From: Loktanella sp. S4079
Lineage (GTDB): Bacteria; Pseudomonadota; Alphaproteobacteria; Rhodobacterales; Rhodobacteraceae
Assembly (NCBI RefSeq): GCF_000967725.1
Contig: NZ_JXYE01000002.1
Coordinates: 1,426,001-1,490,000 of the forward strand
DNA length: 64,000 bases
Reading direction: 5' to 3'
Shown here: one piece after another, positions 62,611 to 64,000 of the stretch
Numbering within the stretch: the stretch's first letter is position 1
Layout of the letters: every line of letters begins with the position of its first letter
Translations under genes and position numbers: made by a program
Notes under the pieces: generated by a model
What the model saw: the letters and a program-made list of their open reading frames with translations, nothing else
The model's database searches: none
What the model was told of the DNA's origin: nothing

Positions 62611-64000
62611 ATCCATCAACGCGGATTGTCGCGTTTTTCGGATCATAGGGGCTGTCCTCAGTAATCTCTGCGGGCCAGAGTTTATCGAACATCTTCACTT
62701 GTAGCTTCGTGCCGACAGTCGCGATCTCTGGCTTGACGTAGCCCATGCCAATAGATTTTTCGAACGCAACGGAATACCCGCCTGACGTCAAACGGCCAAT
62801 GCGATTACCGTCCATGTCATACAACGCCTCGCGACCCCACGGATCAGCGTCATCGGGTCCGTCAATCAACACGGTCACACATGTCGAACGGATGCCTTTG
62901 GCCTCCATCTCAGCTTTACCGTGGAAATTTTTGGACAGATCAACAAAGCGCGGCAAATCAGCCTCAAGCGGGGTCGCATCACGGCCCAGTTCGGTCCCAA
63001 ATGCGCGATAGGATTTTTCCTGACGGAGCCAGTTTTGCGCACGCGTACCGACCAGCTTCATCCCGTGTTTTTCACCCGCCTTTTCCAGCAAATCGAACAG
63101 GTAGTTCTGCATTTCAATCGGGTGGTGCAATTCCCAACCCAGTTCACCGGTATAGGCCACACGGATGGCGTTGACCGGACACATCCCCAATTCAATTTGA
63201 CGGGCCGACAGCCACGGGAACCGTTTGTTAGACAGTGCCGTATCTGGGTCAGCGTCACAGATGATGTCCTTCAGCACATCGCGCGACTTTGGCCCGGCGA
63301 TTGCAAATACACCCCATTGCGTCGTGACATTCTGCACCTCAATGCGACCGAAATCTGGCTCTTTGTCCTCAATCGCCTTGCGCAAGAAGTCAGAGTCATA
63401 CTCTGTCCACGCACCAGCCGAGACCAGATAGAATTCATCATCTTTCAAACGCACGATCGTGTATTCAGTGCGTGTTGTGCCCGCAACGGTCAGGGCATAG
63501 GTGAGGTTGATACGACCGACCTTTGGCAGTTTGTTGGTGGTGAACCAATCGAGGAAAGCCTCTGCGCCGGGTCCTTTGACGATGTGCTTGGTAAAGGCCG
63601 TCGCGTCGATCAGGCCAACACCTTCGCGGATCGCCTTGGCTTCTTCGACGGCGTATTGCCACCAGCCACCACGGCGGAAGGAATTGGTTTCTTCGTCGAA
63701 ATTCGCAGGTGCATCCAAAGGACCGTAATAGTTGGGGCGCTCCCATCCATTCACCTGACCAAATTGCGCACCGCGCTTGGCCTGGCGATCATAGGCCGGC
63801 GATGTCCGCAGCGGACGCGCGGCAGGGCGTTCCTCGTCTGGCCAATGCAGTTTCAGCAGGAACGGATAGGTTTCTTCGTTTTTGACCGTCGCATATTCAG
63901 AGGTCATCCAATCGCCGTAACGCTTGGGATCAAGCGACGCCATGTCGATATCGGCTTCGCCTTCGACCATCATCTGCGCCAAATAGTACCCCGCACCGCC
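62609..64000 (-). CDS. Dimethylglycine/sarcosine dehydrogenase-like protein (5' partial)
   Basis: The frame is open to the right edge; about 463 residues are visible. The C-terminal end of an FAD domain (GGAGYYLAQMMVEGEADID, DPKRYGDW) runs into a GcvT (aminomethyltransferase) fold: FKH-like AFTKHIVKGPGAEAFLDWF, TEYTIVRLKDDEFYLVS, VAYTGELGWELHHP and a C-terminal barrel with LTSGGYSVAFEKSIGMGYV. The family oxidises methylated glycines and passes the C1 unit to tetrahydrofolate. Start and cofactor domain lie outside. Confidence 0.92.
   Translation of the reverse strand, partial: GGAGYYLAQMMVEGEADIDMASLDPKRYGDWMTSEYATVKNEETYPFLLKLHWPDEERPAARPLRTSPAYDRQAKRGAQFGQVNGWERPNYYGPLDAPANFDEETNSFRRGGWWQYAVEEAKAIREGVGLIDATAFTKHIVKGPGAEAFLDWFTTNKLPKVGRINLTYALTVAGTTRTEYTIVRLKDDEFYLVSAGAWTEYDSDFLRKAIEDKEPDFGRIEVQNVTTQWGVFAIAGPKSRDVLKDIICDADPDTALSNKRFPWLSARQIELGMCPVNAIRVAYTGELGWELHHPIEMQNYLFDLLEKAGEKHGMKLVGTRAQNWLRQEKSYRAFGTELGRDATPLEADLPRFVDLSKNFHGKAEMEAKGIRSTCVTVLIDGPDDADPWGREALYDMDGNRIGRLTSGGYSVAFEKSIGMGYVKPEIATVGTKLQVKMFDKLWPAEITEDSPYDPKNATIRVDG

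Overview
The window looks like a chromosomal segment of a marine Rhodobacteraceae (Roseobacter group, Octadecabacter/Yoonia/Loktanella-like). This is an inference from gene content: the ATPase MipZ, an F0 operon with both b and b' subunits headed by atpI, a class I lysyl-tRNA synthetase, the rpsP-rimM-trmD-rplS-rpmE order, and a dimethylglycine/sarcosine dehydrogenase-like enzyme. Coding density is high, with many tail-to-tail overlaps and ATGA or TAGTG start/stop couplings. No tRNA, rRNA, CRISPR array, prophage or transposase was recognised. Both ends cut through genes: an Ada-like gene at the left and a GcvT-domain dehydrogenase at the right.

Layout. 1-3.2 kb: Ada-like protein, OmpA lipoprotein, FadR-type regulator and CPBP protease. 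3.2-5.8 kb: ATP synthase F0 operon on the minus strand (atpI-atpB-atpE-atpF'-atpF), with stem-loops on both sides of atpE. 6-8.7 kb: an ArsR regulator that looks leaderless, a coupled LysR/EamA pair, and a small membrane protein. 8.9-15.6 kb: translation and secretion cluster (ffh, two GNATs, chorismate mutase, rpsP, a 50-residue exported protein, rimM, trmD, rplS, rpmE), interrupted by an antisense APH-like kinase. 15.8-20.3 kb: DUF1992, DEAD-box helicase, mipZ and a glutamate synthase-like flavoprotein. 20.3-29 kb: leucine biosynthesis (leuB; leuC-lipoprotein-leuD) mixed with an EamA transporter, a LysR/SDR divergent pair and a membrane-protein/EEP pair.

29-42 kb is the most accessory-looking part. 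It holds a membrane-anchored RTX-like protein, an MscS channel, and a signalling block of two hybrid histidine kinases with near-identical cores flanking a MarR regulator, a stand-alone receiver and a 70-residue protein. A 407-nt non-coding stretch there contains a 68-nt imperfect palindrome with 26 possible base pairs. acs, a YdcF protein and a secreted barrel-like protein follow. 42.2-48.1 kb is a urease operon read on the minus strand (ureD-A-B-C, a 45-residue ORF, an exported protein, ureE-F-G). In it a perfect 10-bp hairpin covers the ribosome-binding site of the exported protein. 48-64 kb holds a large beta-helix protein, lysK, a TerB-like protein, nadD-dacB, a probable xylan/oligosaccharide operon (GH43, PD40 protein, aldo/keto reductase), a second oxidoreductase operon, and the dehydrogenase.

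Three themes cross the window. At least four copies of a 22-nt palindrome (GTAGGGTGG...CCACC) sit at gene boundaries, and one supplies the stop and start codons of two neighbouring genes. Perfect TTAA-N7-TTAA (CtrA-type) sites lie upstream of two exported-protein genes. Hairpins that would hide the ribosome-binding site precede three genes for small or exported proteins. These are sequence observations; the functions proposed for them are inference.
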